A stretch of 64,000 nucleotides of DNA from Aphelidium insulamus (lineage: Eukaryota; Aphelidiomycota; Aphelidea; Aphelidiaceae): positions 62,001 through 126,000 of the forward strand of contig JAZDSV010000008.1 in the NCBI GenBank assembly GCA_036784855.1. The letters run 5' to 3'. The translations under genes were made by a program, and so were the position numbers. The notes under the pieces are model-generated. The model searched no databases. It saw only the letters and a program-made list of their open reading frames with translations, and was not told the DNA's origin. Positions 21,801 through 33,904 of the stretch are shown here, piece by piece (within the stretch, counting starts at the first letter, position 1; each line of letters begins with the position of its first letter).

Positions 21801-22882
21801 AGTAGGCAGTGTGCCGCTCGCTGCCTGTCGTGTCGACGCCATACGCAATCAGCCGGCAGTCGGGCGAGTGTCTCAGGAAGCCCAGGTGAAAGAAGGCCTG
21901 CTGTTCTGCCAGCACATTCTCATCCAGGTACACCTCTTCAAATCCGTTGCGGTCCATTCGGCCTACATGATTAAGATAGTGATCTCACATGACTACTCAC
22001 ATACAGTGCAAGCGGTACTCGGCACCGACTGTTTTGCGAGTGTAGTACGAGTAGCCATCCGACAGTGTAACTCGCGCAGATTCTTCATTCTCGTCCAACC
22101 GCGACACAAATTCCTTGTACAGAACTTTTTGCAGTGTTTTTGTATGTGCCAGCGAGGCGTTTGCATACCTGGAGTTATAGTTAGGTCTGTCATGTCTAGA
22201 TAAGCAGCATATTTTATCGACGTACTCATTCTCAAGTTCCAGATAGCGCATGACGGCGGGGTCATCCTTGTCCGTCAGCCAAGCGTAGTCATCCTTAATG
22301 TCTTCGCCGTGGCAATTTGTCCACACGGACGGCTGCCGAGGACATATGGGCGGTTTAGGCCGCATGATATTCCGGCCTGCATGGCATAATGTGAATCCCT
22401 ATGGATTATCTTCGATGACACTGACCATGAAGCCGGTTGCGTTTACGGATATCACGTAGGATGGGTTTGAGCGACTGCCAGACCAGCTTCACCTGGGACG
22501 GGTAGACTTGCAGGTAGGAAGTGATGGCCTCCATCATATCTGTGGTGCCCGTTAGCATGAGACTAGTGTACAGCTGGCTGGCACTCAACATACCGGGTAG
22601 CACGTTGAGCAAGTTGTCGGCCGATTTCTCTTGCGCCAGGCCCTCCATAACATACAGCTCCAGTTCATGGATGGGCGGCAGGTGCAGTCGCTGTTTCAGC
22701 TGCTGCACTATGCCGGCCGAGGTGGGTGGCGATGCTGTCTCGCCTGTAGCAGGTACAACGTCTGGCTGCCCGTCGTCTGCGCTGCCGTCTGTGGCAATAT
22801 CGGCAGGGACAGTTAGTACTTCGGTGGAGGAGTTGGCAGCCGGGGCATCGTCTGCCGCGGATGCTTGCAGCGTGGGCGTCAT
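18802..22882 (-). CDS. Oligopeptidase B-like serine peptidase (S9A) with long N- and C-terminal extensions
   Basis: About eight exons run from the ATG at 22882 to a stop at 18802. After roughly 160 N-terminal residues without known domain comes the S9A propeller (DDYAWLTDKDDPAVMRYLE near its start), then the alpha/beta-hydrolase domain: the HGYGAYG oxyanion region, RGGSDMGNGWYQEG, nucleophile GRSAGG (near 20390), Asp in GGMNDPRV (near 20065), and His in DAGHSGSSG (near 19820). Oligopeptidase B cuts short peptides after basic residues in the cytosol. The hydrolase domain holds an inserted Ala/Pro/Ser stretch and an acidic run (19605-19640). A GC-AG intron at about 19426-19389 would lead into a Ser/Gly-rich tail of about 195 residues. 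Without it the protein ends at 19413. An inverted partial copy lies at 1.6-2.7 kb. The gene shares a 58-bp divergent promoter gap with VMA22. Confidence 0.9.
20197..20236. repeat. Interrupted TA/TATG microsatellite in oligopeptidase intron
   Basis: A run of TA with G interruptions fills most of a short intron. Its partner in the inverted copy at 2009-2062 is longer and purer. Confidence 0.8.
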
Positions 22883-22940
22883 TTCAAGTGCACTGTATCA
22901 AGAATTGTGGGTGTTTGTCGTTTCTCTCCATTGAGCTGTA
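22883..22940. promoter_or_regulatory. 58-bp divergent promoter gap
   Basis: The start codons of the oligopeptidase gene (22882, -) and VMA22 (22941, +) are only 58 bp apart, so one region must serve both. No TATA-like element is clear. The short distance implies overlapping leaders or very short 5' untranslated regions. Confidence 0.6.
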
Positions 22941-23516
22941 ATGAAAGCGCCCGATGAGATGGACGATCAGGCCACGCTGGCGGTGATGGACGCGTGTGCC
23001 GACTATGTGCAGCTGCATGATGAACTGCAGCAGATAATGCGCGAGGTGGCGTGCGTATTGCACACACTATTGTCAACTTATCGAGGCAGGCATTCGGATC
23101 TCTGTCGCGGGCCAAATATACTCTCGGCACCGATGCCGTTTCATCCGCGCAGTACCCACAGCCTGCCGTAGATAGTGATGACGCGGCTGCCGGCGAGCAA
23201 GGCGTCAGAGCCTCCATGTCGGCGTTGTGTACCGTGCGCATCACAGCCAGCACGGATGACAAGGTGCTAGTTCAGCTGGTGAGAAATTCAGATTCCACCA
23301 GCAATCCACTGCAATGGTTTGGTGCGCTTCCCAGCGATACTTTGCGCTCTGCCCAGCAGCAATTTATTGAAGGTTGGAAAACTTGGATGAACTTGTTTTA
23401 TAGTTGTAGAATGCAACAACTTAAATATCTCACGCTGTATTGTAGCTGTAGATATTATGGCGCGGCTGTCTGCATTGAATCATGCCATTAAGCATACGGG
23501 CACGCACACTTTATAA
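22941..23516 (+). CDS. VMA22: V-ATPase assembly factor VMA22 / CCDC115 homologue
   Basis: Three exons (22941-23045, 23090-23372, 23446-23516) give 152 residues. The protein matches the CCDC115/Vma22 pattern: an N-terminal helix (YVQLHDELQQIMRE), then SLSRAKYTLGTDAV at the place of the family's LAKARYAMG segment, then the C-terminal signature NPLQWFGALPSDTLRSAQQ followed by a last helix. CCDC115 has 180 residues, so the size fits. The family works in the endoplasmic reticulum, where with Vma21 and Vma12 it assembles the proton-pumping Vo sector of the V-ATPase. The splice junctions preserve the frame exactly. The start is the only ATG ahead of the first helix. Confidence 0.85.
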
Positions 23517-23600
23517 AAAAAACCATTATTTAATAATTGTGCAACAGCAATCTCATTTGTTCTCCGTTCTCTGCCAATCGGTGCCAGTGTGTTTCGCTGC

Positions 23601-23608
23601 TATAAAAG
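23601..23608 (+). promoter_or_regulatory. TATA-like box (TATAAAAG)
   Basis: TATAAAAG lies 38 bp before the ATG of the M13-like gene. The same octamer precedes another secreted-protein gene on the - strand (60018-60011). The spacing implies a very short leader. Confidence 0.5.
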
Positions 23609-23645
23609 AGTCACTCTGCGCGTCAAGCCAAACACAACTACATAC

Positions 23646-25846
23646 ATGCTTTTTGCCCCAGTGCAGATTTTGGCTGTGATCGCAGCCGCCGTAGCCTCCG
23701 CATCCGTAGGTTTGCATGATATTCTCGCTGCTTCGTGACTGACACCTCGATAGGCTGATCAGTGCTTGACGGAGGCGTGTCAGAATGAAGCCACTGCGAT
23801 GCTAAGCAAGATCGATGATGCTGCGAATCCATGCATCGATTTCTATCAGTACAGCTGCGGTTCCTTCAACGCAACCATTCCTGACGAACGTTGGTTTGTT
23901 GGCGTTTATCAGGACGGGGACATTAGTTCGGTTCGCAAGATGCTTGCATCGCCCACCTTTGTCGACAACGACAACCCCATTTTCTCGAGTATGAAAACGT
24001 TTTACGAAACGTGCACAGACCTTGAGGCTCGAAACGCCGCCGGACTGAACGATCTGAAACCATATTTGAACGAATTTGTTAAGCTAATTCCGCTCAAGCT
24101 CACCCCAAACAGTCTAACTGACGCTCTGTCCTACACCTACAACGTGATTGCCTGGCAGCCGCTGATGGGTATTAGCATTGATCGAGGGAATTACAACACG
24201 CCGAAAGCTCTTACTTTTACGGCTTATCAGTAGGTTTTAGGTGCTGAAATGTGCGACCATTTGCGTTGCTAACCGCTCACAGGCCATTTGTGTACTACGA
24301 AGATCAGAGTGCAGCTGAAGCCAAGAAACAGGCGCAGCAGTTTAAGACATATATTGCAGCACTATTCAAGCTGTACTTCAGCGAGCCGTCACTGCAGTGG
24401 GAAAAGATTGATTTCGACCAAGTTGCCGCAGATGTGACGGAGTTAGATCGGTTATTGGCTACATTGGCCTCATCAACGTATGTCGCAGCTTATTATTTTA
24501 TTTGATTATGTTTGTCATGCTAAATTAATCAGCTCCACCGTTACTGTGACTGACTTATCGACTGCGGGTGGAAACCTGTTTGACATGAAAAAGTACTTGG
24601 AAGCAGCCAACTTCCCTGAATTGAGCAGCATTGTGGTGAAGGCGCCAAGCTCACAGTACTACGCGAGCATGTGGGATGTGATCCGTCAGCAGCCGGCCAA
24701 AACGATCAAATACTTTTTGCTTGCCACTTATCTCGGCACAGTCGGAATTTATCTGGGAACAAAATTCGGTACCCTAATTTGGAACTATTTGGGACGGTCG
24801 GAATTGAATAACAATCTAGACTGCGCCTACACAACGATGTACACGTTCGATTTTGCATTCCGCCGCTCTTACGTGAGCTTTCTTGGCATCTCGTTTGATG
24901 ATTTGGACAAAGCCGGGTTAATGCTTAACGAGATCAAAGCCGAGCTCGCCAAGCGTCTCACTTCCGCCACATGGCTTGATAATCGGCGCCGCGCTGCGCT
25001 GCAGACCAAACTCAAGTCAATGACGGCGGCCCTGGGATTACCTGCTTTGCTGAGGAGCAACGACTTTTTGACGAAATACTATGCCGGTCTGTCAGTGAGC
25101 AAGACGAACTACTCAGAACTATATTGAGGCCATGAAATTCCAGATGCGACGCCAGGTAATTGACGACAAATTTGATGCACTGGAAAATCAGTGGAATCAA
25201 CCGTATGATTTCTATGCATCGTATCCGTCGTCACTGAACAGCATGGTGGTGGAGGCGTCGTACTTTCAGTCATTGTTTTACTCTCCGCGAAAAACAGCGG
25301 CATCACAGTATGGTGGATTGGGATCTCTAATGGGCAGCGAGCTTATGGAAGGCTTCCTGGATCCGTTCCCGAACACGGCCGGCTTCAATCGCTCAACGTG
25401 GGATCGCACAAAGTACGACGGTGTTTTATTGATCAGTACAGCAAGCTCAAGATCCCAATGACAAGTGTTTTATTGATCAGTACAGCAAGCTCAAGATCCC
25501 AATGACGGACAAGAAGGTCAACGGTGACTCCGTGATCACCAAAGCGCTAAAAGATAACGTGGGCTTGCAGTTGGCATATTCGGCGTGGAAAGCGTCGGGG
25601 GCCACAACGTCCACACTGCCCAACATGGCAAAATTCACACCAGACCAGCTGTTCTTCATTCGTTACGCCCAAAGCAACTGCATTAAGGGAAAACCCGCCT
25701 ACTTCAAGTCGTTGGCTGAAAACGGATGGCTGCCGCCGAGCGCGGGCGTGCAAGGATCCGTCATGAATTCGGCAGAGTTTGCCACGGCATTCAAGTGCAA
25801 ACCCAACACACCCATGAACCCGGCAACCAAGTGCAAGCTGGTGTGA
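23646..25846 (+). CDS. Neprilysin-like (M13) secreted peptidase homologue lacking its zinc site
   Basis: A signal peptide (MLFAPVQILAVIAAAVASAS) fills exon 1. Exon 2 begins with the M13 hallmark CLTEACQNEA then PCIDFYQYSCGSF. Later exons follow the family through NRST-rich and Tyr-rich helical regions to the conserved end (MNSAEFATAF, CKPNTPMNP). The active site is gone. Where M13 enzymes have HExxH with GFD, this one reads GSELMEGFLD, and the third ligand motif ENxAD reads KALKDN. The zinc ligands His, His and Glu are therefore all replaced. In addition the frame shifts by one base near 25120 (before IEAMKFQMRR), and a 44-bp tandem duplication at 25421-25508 sits where frames change again. 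It is therefore either a secreted pseudo-peptidase with small assembly errors or a decaying gene. The family is normally a membrane or secreted ectopeptidase. Confidence 0.7.
25421..25508. repeat. 44-bp tandem duplication in the M13-like gene
   Basis: Two adjacent, virtually identical 44-bp units lie in the segment coding the FIDQYSKLKIPM region. The coding frame before the first copy and after the second do not agree without splicing. A 73-bp intron from 25413 to 25485 would restore the frame while removing most of the first copy. Confidence 0.85.
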
Positions 25847-26289
25847 TTCTTTACAATAACAAAGCTCAACATTTAATGCTCCATGCCTTTAATAAAGTAC
25901 AGTATATTCGTCAAAAGCATGATGACTTATTCATGATGTTGCATAGTGCTTTTGGCCAGATAACTACGGTGAAAAGCCGCATCCAACAGCACGAATTAGT
26001 AACAAACAATTTGATTCTAGCTTTCCGCTGTAATTAATCTGCCCGATACCAGTATGCGTTTTTTTAAATCTACAGCAATATATACTCTCATTACTTTTGT
26101 GATACTGCAATGCATATAAAGCACGGGGCAAGTGCGCTGGCAGACTGTATTTCAGTCCTTGTAAAGACGTCGCAGTAGAGTAAATAGAGTCGGAATTAAC
26201 TGTAACCATGGCAACTGTAAGCTGGCTCTAGTTGGACTTGCGTCACACAGACAGTGTTATCCAACACAAAACAGGCCCTGCACAAGAGC
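25847..26289. other. Intergenic region with possible TATA element and micro-exon
   Basis: It contains an AATAAA near 25891 for the M13-like gene, then a TATAAAG at 26115. An ATG at 26209 followed by two codons and a strong donor (gtaagc) could be a three-codon first exon of the F-box gene spliced over 34 bp to 26251. Otherwise the region is non-coding. Confidence 0.4.
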
Positions 26290-27300
26290 ATGCCAACTAG
26301 GCACCGCGCACTACCAGCAGAGATATGGACGGCCATACTGTGCATGCTGTCGGTGCGTGACCTGCTGCGAATGTCGGCAGTGTCACGTCTGTATCGCCGA
26401 CTGGCACGCGACCAGTCCGTGTGGCGATATCGCTGTCACGTGGACTTTTACAACACCCAGGCACCCACTGGTCATGGCGCCAGTGGCACTACTACTACTG
26501 CTGTTGCTGCTGCTGCAGGCAAAGATGATGGCAACGAGTGTGACTGGTCGGCGGTGTATGTGCGATTGTTTCTGGCGGCGGCGGTGGACGTGTCATCCAG
26601 GCGGACGCGGATAGCCACGCCGACACGCGGTATCGAAGAAACACGGGATGATGGCGCGACCAGTGCTGTCACTCACCGACAAGAGGGCAGAGAGCGCTCG
26701 AGGCAGTGGTGGTGGCTGCCAGACACGGTGTCGTCTCCCGTGTCGCCACCAGCGGCTGCCATTGTTCTTCACTTCCCCGCCGTGGCCACTCAGCGGACAC
26801 CACTTCGGCCACAACAGCAACAACAACACCGCGCCACTCTCCACAGCGCCTCGGCCCCGCTGCCGGAGCGGAGTGGCGCGAATACTGCAACTCACAGGCG
26901 GCACACTGTCGGTGGCACATCGGCACCACCACCCGCGACACTGCCCTCGCCCATCGATATTCCCGGCGCGGCCGCTTCCAAGCAGCAACACCATCAGCAC
27001 CAACATCGGCACCTGTTCACGACAGTGGACGCGTCTGTCACCGCGGCGACATATCCCGCGCCGCCGCCGCCGCTGCTCATGCTCCAACATCGGCGCAGCA
27101 TTGTCCAAGTGTACTACGGGGCCGACAGTGCCGCCGCCACCTTCTCTTCCACAGCCACCGCCACCTCCACCTCGCTGCCCACGCCACGCCTGTCCACCGC
27201 CACTGCCATCACACCGCTTAGCACGTCCGTGATGGACATGGACACGTGGCTGGCGACACTGCGCCTCCTGGACGCCACAGGCACCGCCGCCAATAGATAG
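26290..27300 (+). CDS. F-box protein with long low-complexity tail
   Basis: The start is the ATG at 26290 (MPTRHRALPAEIWTAIL), or 12 residues earlier plus a micro-exon beginning at 26209. The first 45 residues form a good F-box: LPAEIWTAILCMLSVRDLLR, then SRLYRRLARDQSVWRYRC. A short WSAVYVRLF helix of the sort that often follows F-boxes comes at about residue 90. F-box proteins dock on SKP1 in SCF ubiquitin ligases and bring a substrate by a C-terminal domain. Here the rest (about 240 residues) is Ala/Ser/Thr/His-rich with no WD40 or LRR repeats, so the substrate is not predictable. The stop lies only 18 bp before the next start codon, on the same strand. Confidence 0.75.
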   Translation: MPTRHRALPAEIWTAILCMLSVRDLLRMSAVSRLYRRLARDQSVWRYRCHVDFYNTQAPTGHGASGTTTTAVAAAAGKDDGNECDWSAVYVRLFLAAAVDVSSRRTRIATPTRGIEETRDDGATSAVTHRQEGRERSRQWWWLPDTVSSPVSPPAAAIVLHFPAVATQRTPLRPQQQQQHRATLHSASAPLPERSGANTATHRRHTVGGTSAPPPATLPSPIDIPGAAASKQQHHQHQHRHLFTTVDASVTAATYPAPPPPLLMLQHRRSIVQVYYGADSAAATFSSTATATSTSLPTPRLSTATAITPLSTSVMDMDTWLATLRLLDATGTAANR

Positions 27301-27318
27301 GTAGAACATACACATCAC

Positions 27319-28426
27319 ATGGAGTCGCCACGCGTAGTCTCGCGCCAGAAGGCCCACGGCGGCTGGCTGTACAAGTGCGCGCACGAGAGTGCCGCCACCC
27401 TGTGCACCATGCACTTTTGCGTGTACATGCCGCCCGCCGCTGTGGCCAGTGGGGCTGCAGGTGCTGGTGCCGGTGCTGTACCTGTACGTGTGCCTTCCGT
27501 AGCGACACACACCGCACACTGCTTGCTTAACACACCTCACACGCGCAGGCCGTCTACTTCCTCAGCGGCCTGACGTGCACCGAGGACAACTTTGTGCAAA
27601 AGTCGGGTGCGCTGGAGCATGCAGCCCGCCTCGGCCTGGCCTTGATCGCGCCAGACACGTCGCCCCGTCAGTGCCGTCTCTATGGGTGTGTATCTCCTTT
27701 AGCGTACACTCATCTGTACACATGTAGGCGGCGTGGGAGTGGCCGGCGAGGACGACAGCTGGGACTTTGGCACCGGGGCCGGGTTCTATGTGGACGCGGT
27801 GACGGAGCCGTGGCGTCGCAACTACCGCATGTACACCTATGTGACGCGCGACCTGCCCGATGCACTGGCCGCACTGGCCGACACGCTGCCCATCGTGCGT
27901 AATCGTGTAGAGTGTGTATGTATGTACAAGGTGTGCTGTATGTGTATGTGCGTAGGACCTGTCACGCGTGTCGGTGATGGGCCACTCGATGGGCGGCCAC
28001 GGCGCGCTGGTACTGTTCCTGCGCAATGCGGGCGCCTGGCGATCCGTCTCCGCATTCGCCCCCATCTGCCAGCCGTCCGAGTGCGCCTGGGGCCAGAAGG
28101 CGTTCGGCGGCTACTTTGGCACGGCGCGGCGGCGGGACCTGTGGCTGGTGCACGACGCCACGGCGCTGGTGGCACAGTTTGTGGCGCCGAAGAACGGGGG
28201 CGGCGGCGGAGGACCCTGTGACATTCTCATTGACCAGGGCGGCGCCGACAAGTTCCTGGCGGACGGGCAGCTGCGGCCGGATGCGCTGGTGGCGGCTGCT
28301 GCGACGAACAAGGACAATGTGCGCGTGCAGTACCGCCTGCAGCCAGACTATGACCACAGCTACTATTTCATTGCCACGTTTGTCCGCGAGCACTTGGAGT
28401 TCCATGCGCGGCACTTGCTGCAGTAG
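27319..28426 (+). CDS. ESD: S-formylglutathione hydrolase (esterase D)
   Basis: Four exons (27319-27483, 27549-27671, about 27730-27898, about 27958-28426) give a protein of the family's usual length of about 300 residues with an Ala/Gly-rich insertion. Motifs follow human ESD almost word for word: [52 protein letters not shown], the nucleophile elbow [19 protein letters not shown], the Asp in [13 protein letters not shown], and the His in [12 protein letters not shown]. The enzyme hydrolyses S-formylglutathione to formate and glutathione in the cytosol, the second step of formaldehyde detoxification. All three catalytic residues are present. The splice phases agree throughout. Confidence 0.95.
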
Positions 28427-28706
28427 CGTGCATACATATATGTGTGCACGGTAGTCGCACAATAGAATAGCATACATATGTCCATATTGTATAATTATAT
28501 ACATTCGCAGCAATAATACAGCGTGTATCGCAGGATCTAAACCAGGATCTTTGCCAGGATCTAAACCTGATTGAACAACGACTTCAAAAGGATCTATATT
28601 GACCAGATAGCGTGGGACATTGCTATAATATACATAATATATTACTGCGTGTCACATGCTGCAGCTATCTTAGCTATCAACAACACGTTATGTTGTCGAC
28701 TCTTGA
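28427..28706. other. Spacer without recognised gene
   Basis: It is AT-rich, with a three-fold repeated phrase (caggatctaaacc, caggatctttgc, caggatctaaacc) at about 28531-28568. No gene is seen. It may hold an upstream exon of the following remnant, but I cannot support one. Confidence 0.3.
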
Positions 28707-29795
28707 TCGACAGGGATTCAGACACGGGCGGCAAAACTAACACAAGTCTTCCAATCAGAAGGCAGAGTGGCCAATCACGTCTTTATCAGCGAAACACAAA
28801 TGGTGTGTGAGCAGTACTCCGTAGTGTCCTGCGACGACATTGCCACCTTTTTCGGTATCTCGGTGACGCAGGCAAGACCGTACTACGACCAGATCGACCA
28901 CTCCAGATATCCACCTGGGTGCAGTTCGTTCGACTTTGTTGCAACCAATTGCTACCACCTGGGAATTCCTCACGGTTCGGAATGGAATCCAGCAGGTGGC
29001 GGATGGTACCGGACACCTACTGAATGCGTGACACCAAATGTATCGGAACAGTTGCGTAAAGGCCACGTTGGAGATTTCTACCCCTCATTGCGCAGCTTAT
29101 TCAACCCCATCTGGGCATATAAGGTGAAGTTTGATAGATACGTCAGTTTGGAGCACTACCTGCATCAAGCAACAGCCGAGCTTGCAGGTAAAAGTGTCCT
29201 CTTCCACGGCATGGCCTGCCAGCAGCTCTTTGAGTACTATTGGAGGCATGGTTACGCGGTATGGATCCACCCAACATTAATAACATGGGTGAGCTTGGAC
29301 TCGGCATGTACACTACACCCTCATTTGATGTCGCGCTGAAACATGCCCGCGGTGCCGATGGTGCCATACTGGTGTTTGACTGGACTGATCGAGGCGGTGC
29401 CGAAATGGCCGGCAAAATCAGGTCGATCAATGCGCACGTTGACCGAACAGAGTGGGAAACCCTGATAACTCAAAATATCTTTATCGAGGTTCGTTGAATG
29501 TCACCATATATATATATATATATATATTGATATATATATACATCTAGATACATATGAATATAAATAATTGCAGCATTGTGGCCCTGACGGTCGGCCAATT
29601 TACGGCTTCCCGCCAGATGACGAGGATATTTTGGCGTATGAGGCGTCCATCTCATCAAACTATGATCAGGTGCTGAAGCAGTGCGGACGGCCACGACCCA
29701 CCGCGCATACTAACGTTGTTTTTCGCCATTTCGTAACCGCATTTCGCCAACGATTTCTGCAGAGGCGGTTAATCGGCATCATTTTACTGCAATAA
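28707..29795 (+). pseudogene. ADP-ribosyltransferase-like gene, apparently broken
   Basis: An open coding stretch of about 180 residues has regular Cys, Tyr and Trp content and ends in a segment like SVLFHGMACQQLFEYYWR. This is followed by GELGLGMYTTPSFDVALKHA, a pattern much like the H-G...G-x-Y-T-x-S-x-x-x-A core of ADP-ribosyltransferase-fold enzymes, and a C-terminal segment after a TA-rich intron. No ATG is visible at the beginning of the open stretch, so a first exon is missing or unrecognised. The frame is interrupted about once apart from the intron, so I read it as a fossil or poorly assembled gene. The fold assignment rests on motif resemblance only; another esterase- or lectin-like origin cannot be excluded. 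Confidence 0.4.
29505..29545. repeat. TA microsatellite in intron
   Basis: A TA dinucleotide run lies inside the short intron of the ADP-ribosyltransferase-like gene. Confidence 0.8.
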
Positions 29796-29919
29796 AGTTG
29801 CATTCCATATATTTATATGGATGTTATATTATATGGATGTTTTCTTTTGACGAACTTTGTCCATGTTTGATGATGAATTGGCTCTTTAGCTGAGTGCAAG
29901 CCGTATTCATGCACCGTGA

Positions 29920-32317
<2,398 letters not shown>

Positions 32318-32619
32318 TTTGCCGCCGGTGACACACGCGGATAATCATGAACAATACACTTATACATGCACGTAGACATGTATTTAGACCTAGCGTTGTG
32401 TGTATATCTATAAGTGGAAATGATATCTGCAAGTATGCTGTACATACATATATACATAATACTCGCGGTAATTCCCGTGCGTGCATATACGGCAACTACT
32501 ACAAAGTGTGTGTGTATTGTATCTGTACCACGAGACACGATAGTGTGTGCCACGCACATAATGGCTCTGTCCGCGCAGTGACAGTGGATGGCAAAGTGCC
32601 CCTTTGCCGTTACTTGATA

Positions 32620-33424
32620 ATGCATTCCACGCTGTCCGCGATATCCGCGCTCACGGGATGGGTGCGTGTGTACATGCTTATATTGTACAGTACGTACATA
32701 CTCTTAATAATATCACCAGGCATACTTTGTCTGCTGGTCGCTCTCCTTCTACCCGCAGGTGTGGTCCAACTGGCGCCGGCGTAGCGTGGCCGGGCTGTCG
32801 GTGGACTTTTGCGTGCTGAACGTCTATGGCTTCCTCTGCTACACGGTGGGTGCGTGTGTACATAGCTCTGTCTCTATGCGTGCGCTGTGCGGTGACTACA
32901 CGCGTGCCAGATATTCACGTGGTCGCTGTACTGGGGCGCACGTTCCAACATCAATGGTGATAATGCTGATGATGATGACGAGACCAGCACGCTCATCCAG
33001 CTGAACGATGTGGTGTTTGCGGGACACGCGCTGCTGCTGACGTGCATCACTCTGATGCAAGTTGTACTGTATGCGGGTGGCGGGGCGCGGAGGGTCATGG
33101 CTCGATTTCTGCACTCGTCACGCGTCACTGCCGTAGCGGTGACCGTAACATTCTGTCTAGCCCTTCTCTGGTCGCTGGTTGGCTGCATTGCGCTGCGCTG
33201 GCCGTGGATGCCGCTTGTATGTCCTTGTATGATGTGCAAGTTGTGCTTGTATCATAACCCTTGAGTGCAGTTGCAGTACATATCCTCGCTCAAGATTGCC
33301 TGCTCACTGGTCAAGTACTGTCCACAGGTGCGTGTCTGCCCTTGAGCATCTATATCGAGTATCTCTATATATATATAGAGAGAGAGAGAGAGATATATAT
33401 ATACACACATATACATACATATAC

Positions 33425-33456
<32 letters not shown>

Positions 33457-33899
33457 TTGTCTTTGATAAAATATCCCATAGGCGTGGCTCAACTACCGGC
33501 GCAAGTCCACGGTTGGTTGGAGCATACAGAACATTCTGCTGGACATTAGTGGCGGGCTGTTATCGCTGCTGCAACTCGGCATTGATGTGGGCATTGATTC
33601 CGGTGGTGCGTGGAATACTTGAATTACACTCTTTTGTGTATATTTACTTTCTGTATTAAATGAATGTATTAAATGTTTATATGTTGATAGATGGCGACGT
33701 TGTGAAGGCTTTGCTGGCCGTGACTGCCAAATGGGCGCTGGCATTGATTAGTATTGCATTCGATTTGGTGTTTATCGTGCAGCATTTCTGTCTGTACCGC
33801 CATTCAGCAACCACCATGCACTCGGAGGTGGATGAACGTGACTCGCTTGTGCGGAGCGCTACGACGAGCAACACTGACACCGCTGTGCCCGTTACATAG
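32620..33899 (+). CDS. CTNS: Cystinosin-like lysosomal cystine transporter (PQ-loop)
   Basis: About six short exons are separated by introns of 52-150 bp. The chain reads [20 protein letters not shown] (first PQ loop), [16 protein letters not shown], a middle region with an acidic loop ([10 protein letters not shown]) where human cystinosin also has a loop, SLVKYCPQ then [14 protein letters not shown] (second PQ loop), [13 protein letters not shown], and the last helix [17 protein letters not shown]. This is the seven-helix core of cystinosin, which exports cystine with protons from lysosomes. The C-terminal tail is longer than GYDQL-type tails and I see no clear lysosomal signal. The proposed start (32620) lies directly before the first helix, so the large glycosylated lumenal N-terminus of animal cystinosins is absent or in exons I could not find. 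Confidence 0.88.
33366..33450. repeat. Compound TA/GA/CA/TG microsatellite in cystinosin intron
   Basis: Adjacent runs of TA, GA, TA with CA interruptions, TA and TG fill most of an intron of about 150 bp. Confidence 0.9.
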
Positions 33900-33904
33900 A
33901 ATAT

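Noticed and set aside
26593-27540. 315-codon minus-strand frame across the F-box gene
   Set aside because: Antisense to a well-supported F-box frame; the Gly/Cys/Arg-rich composition is a reverse-strand artefact.
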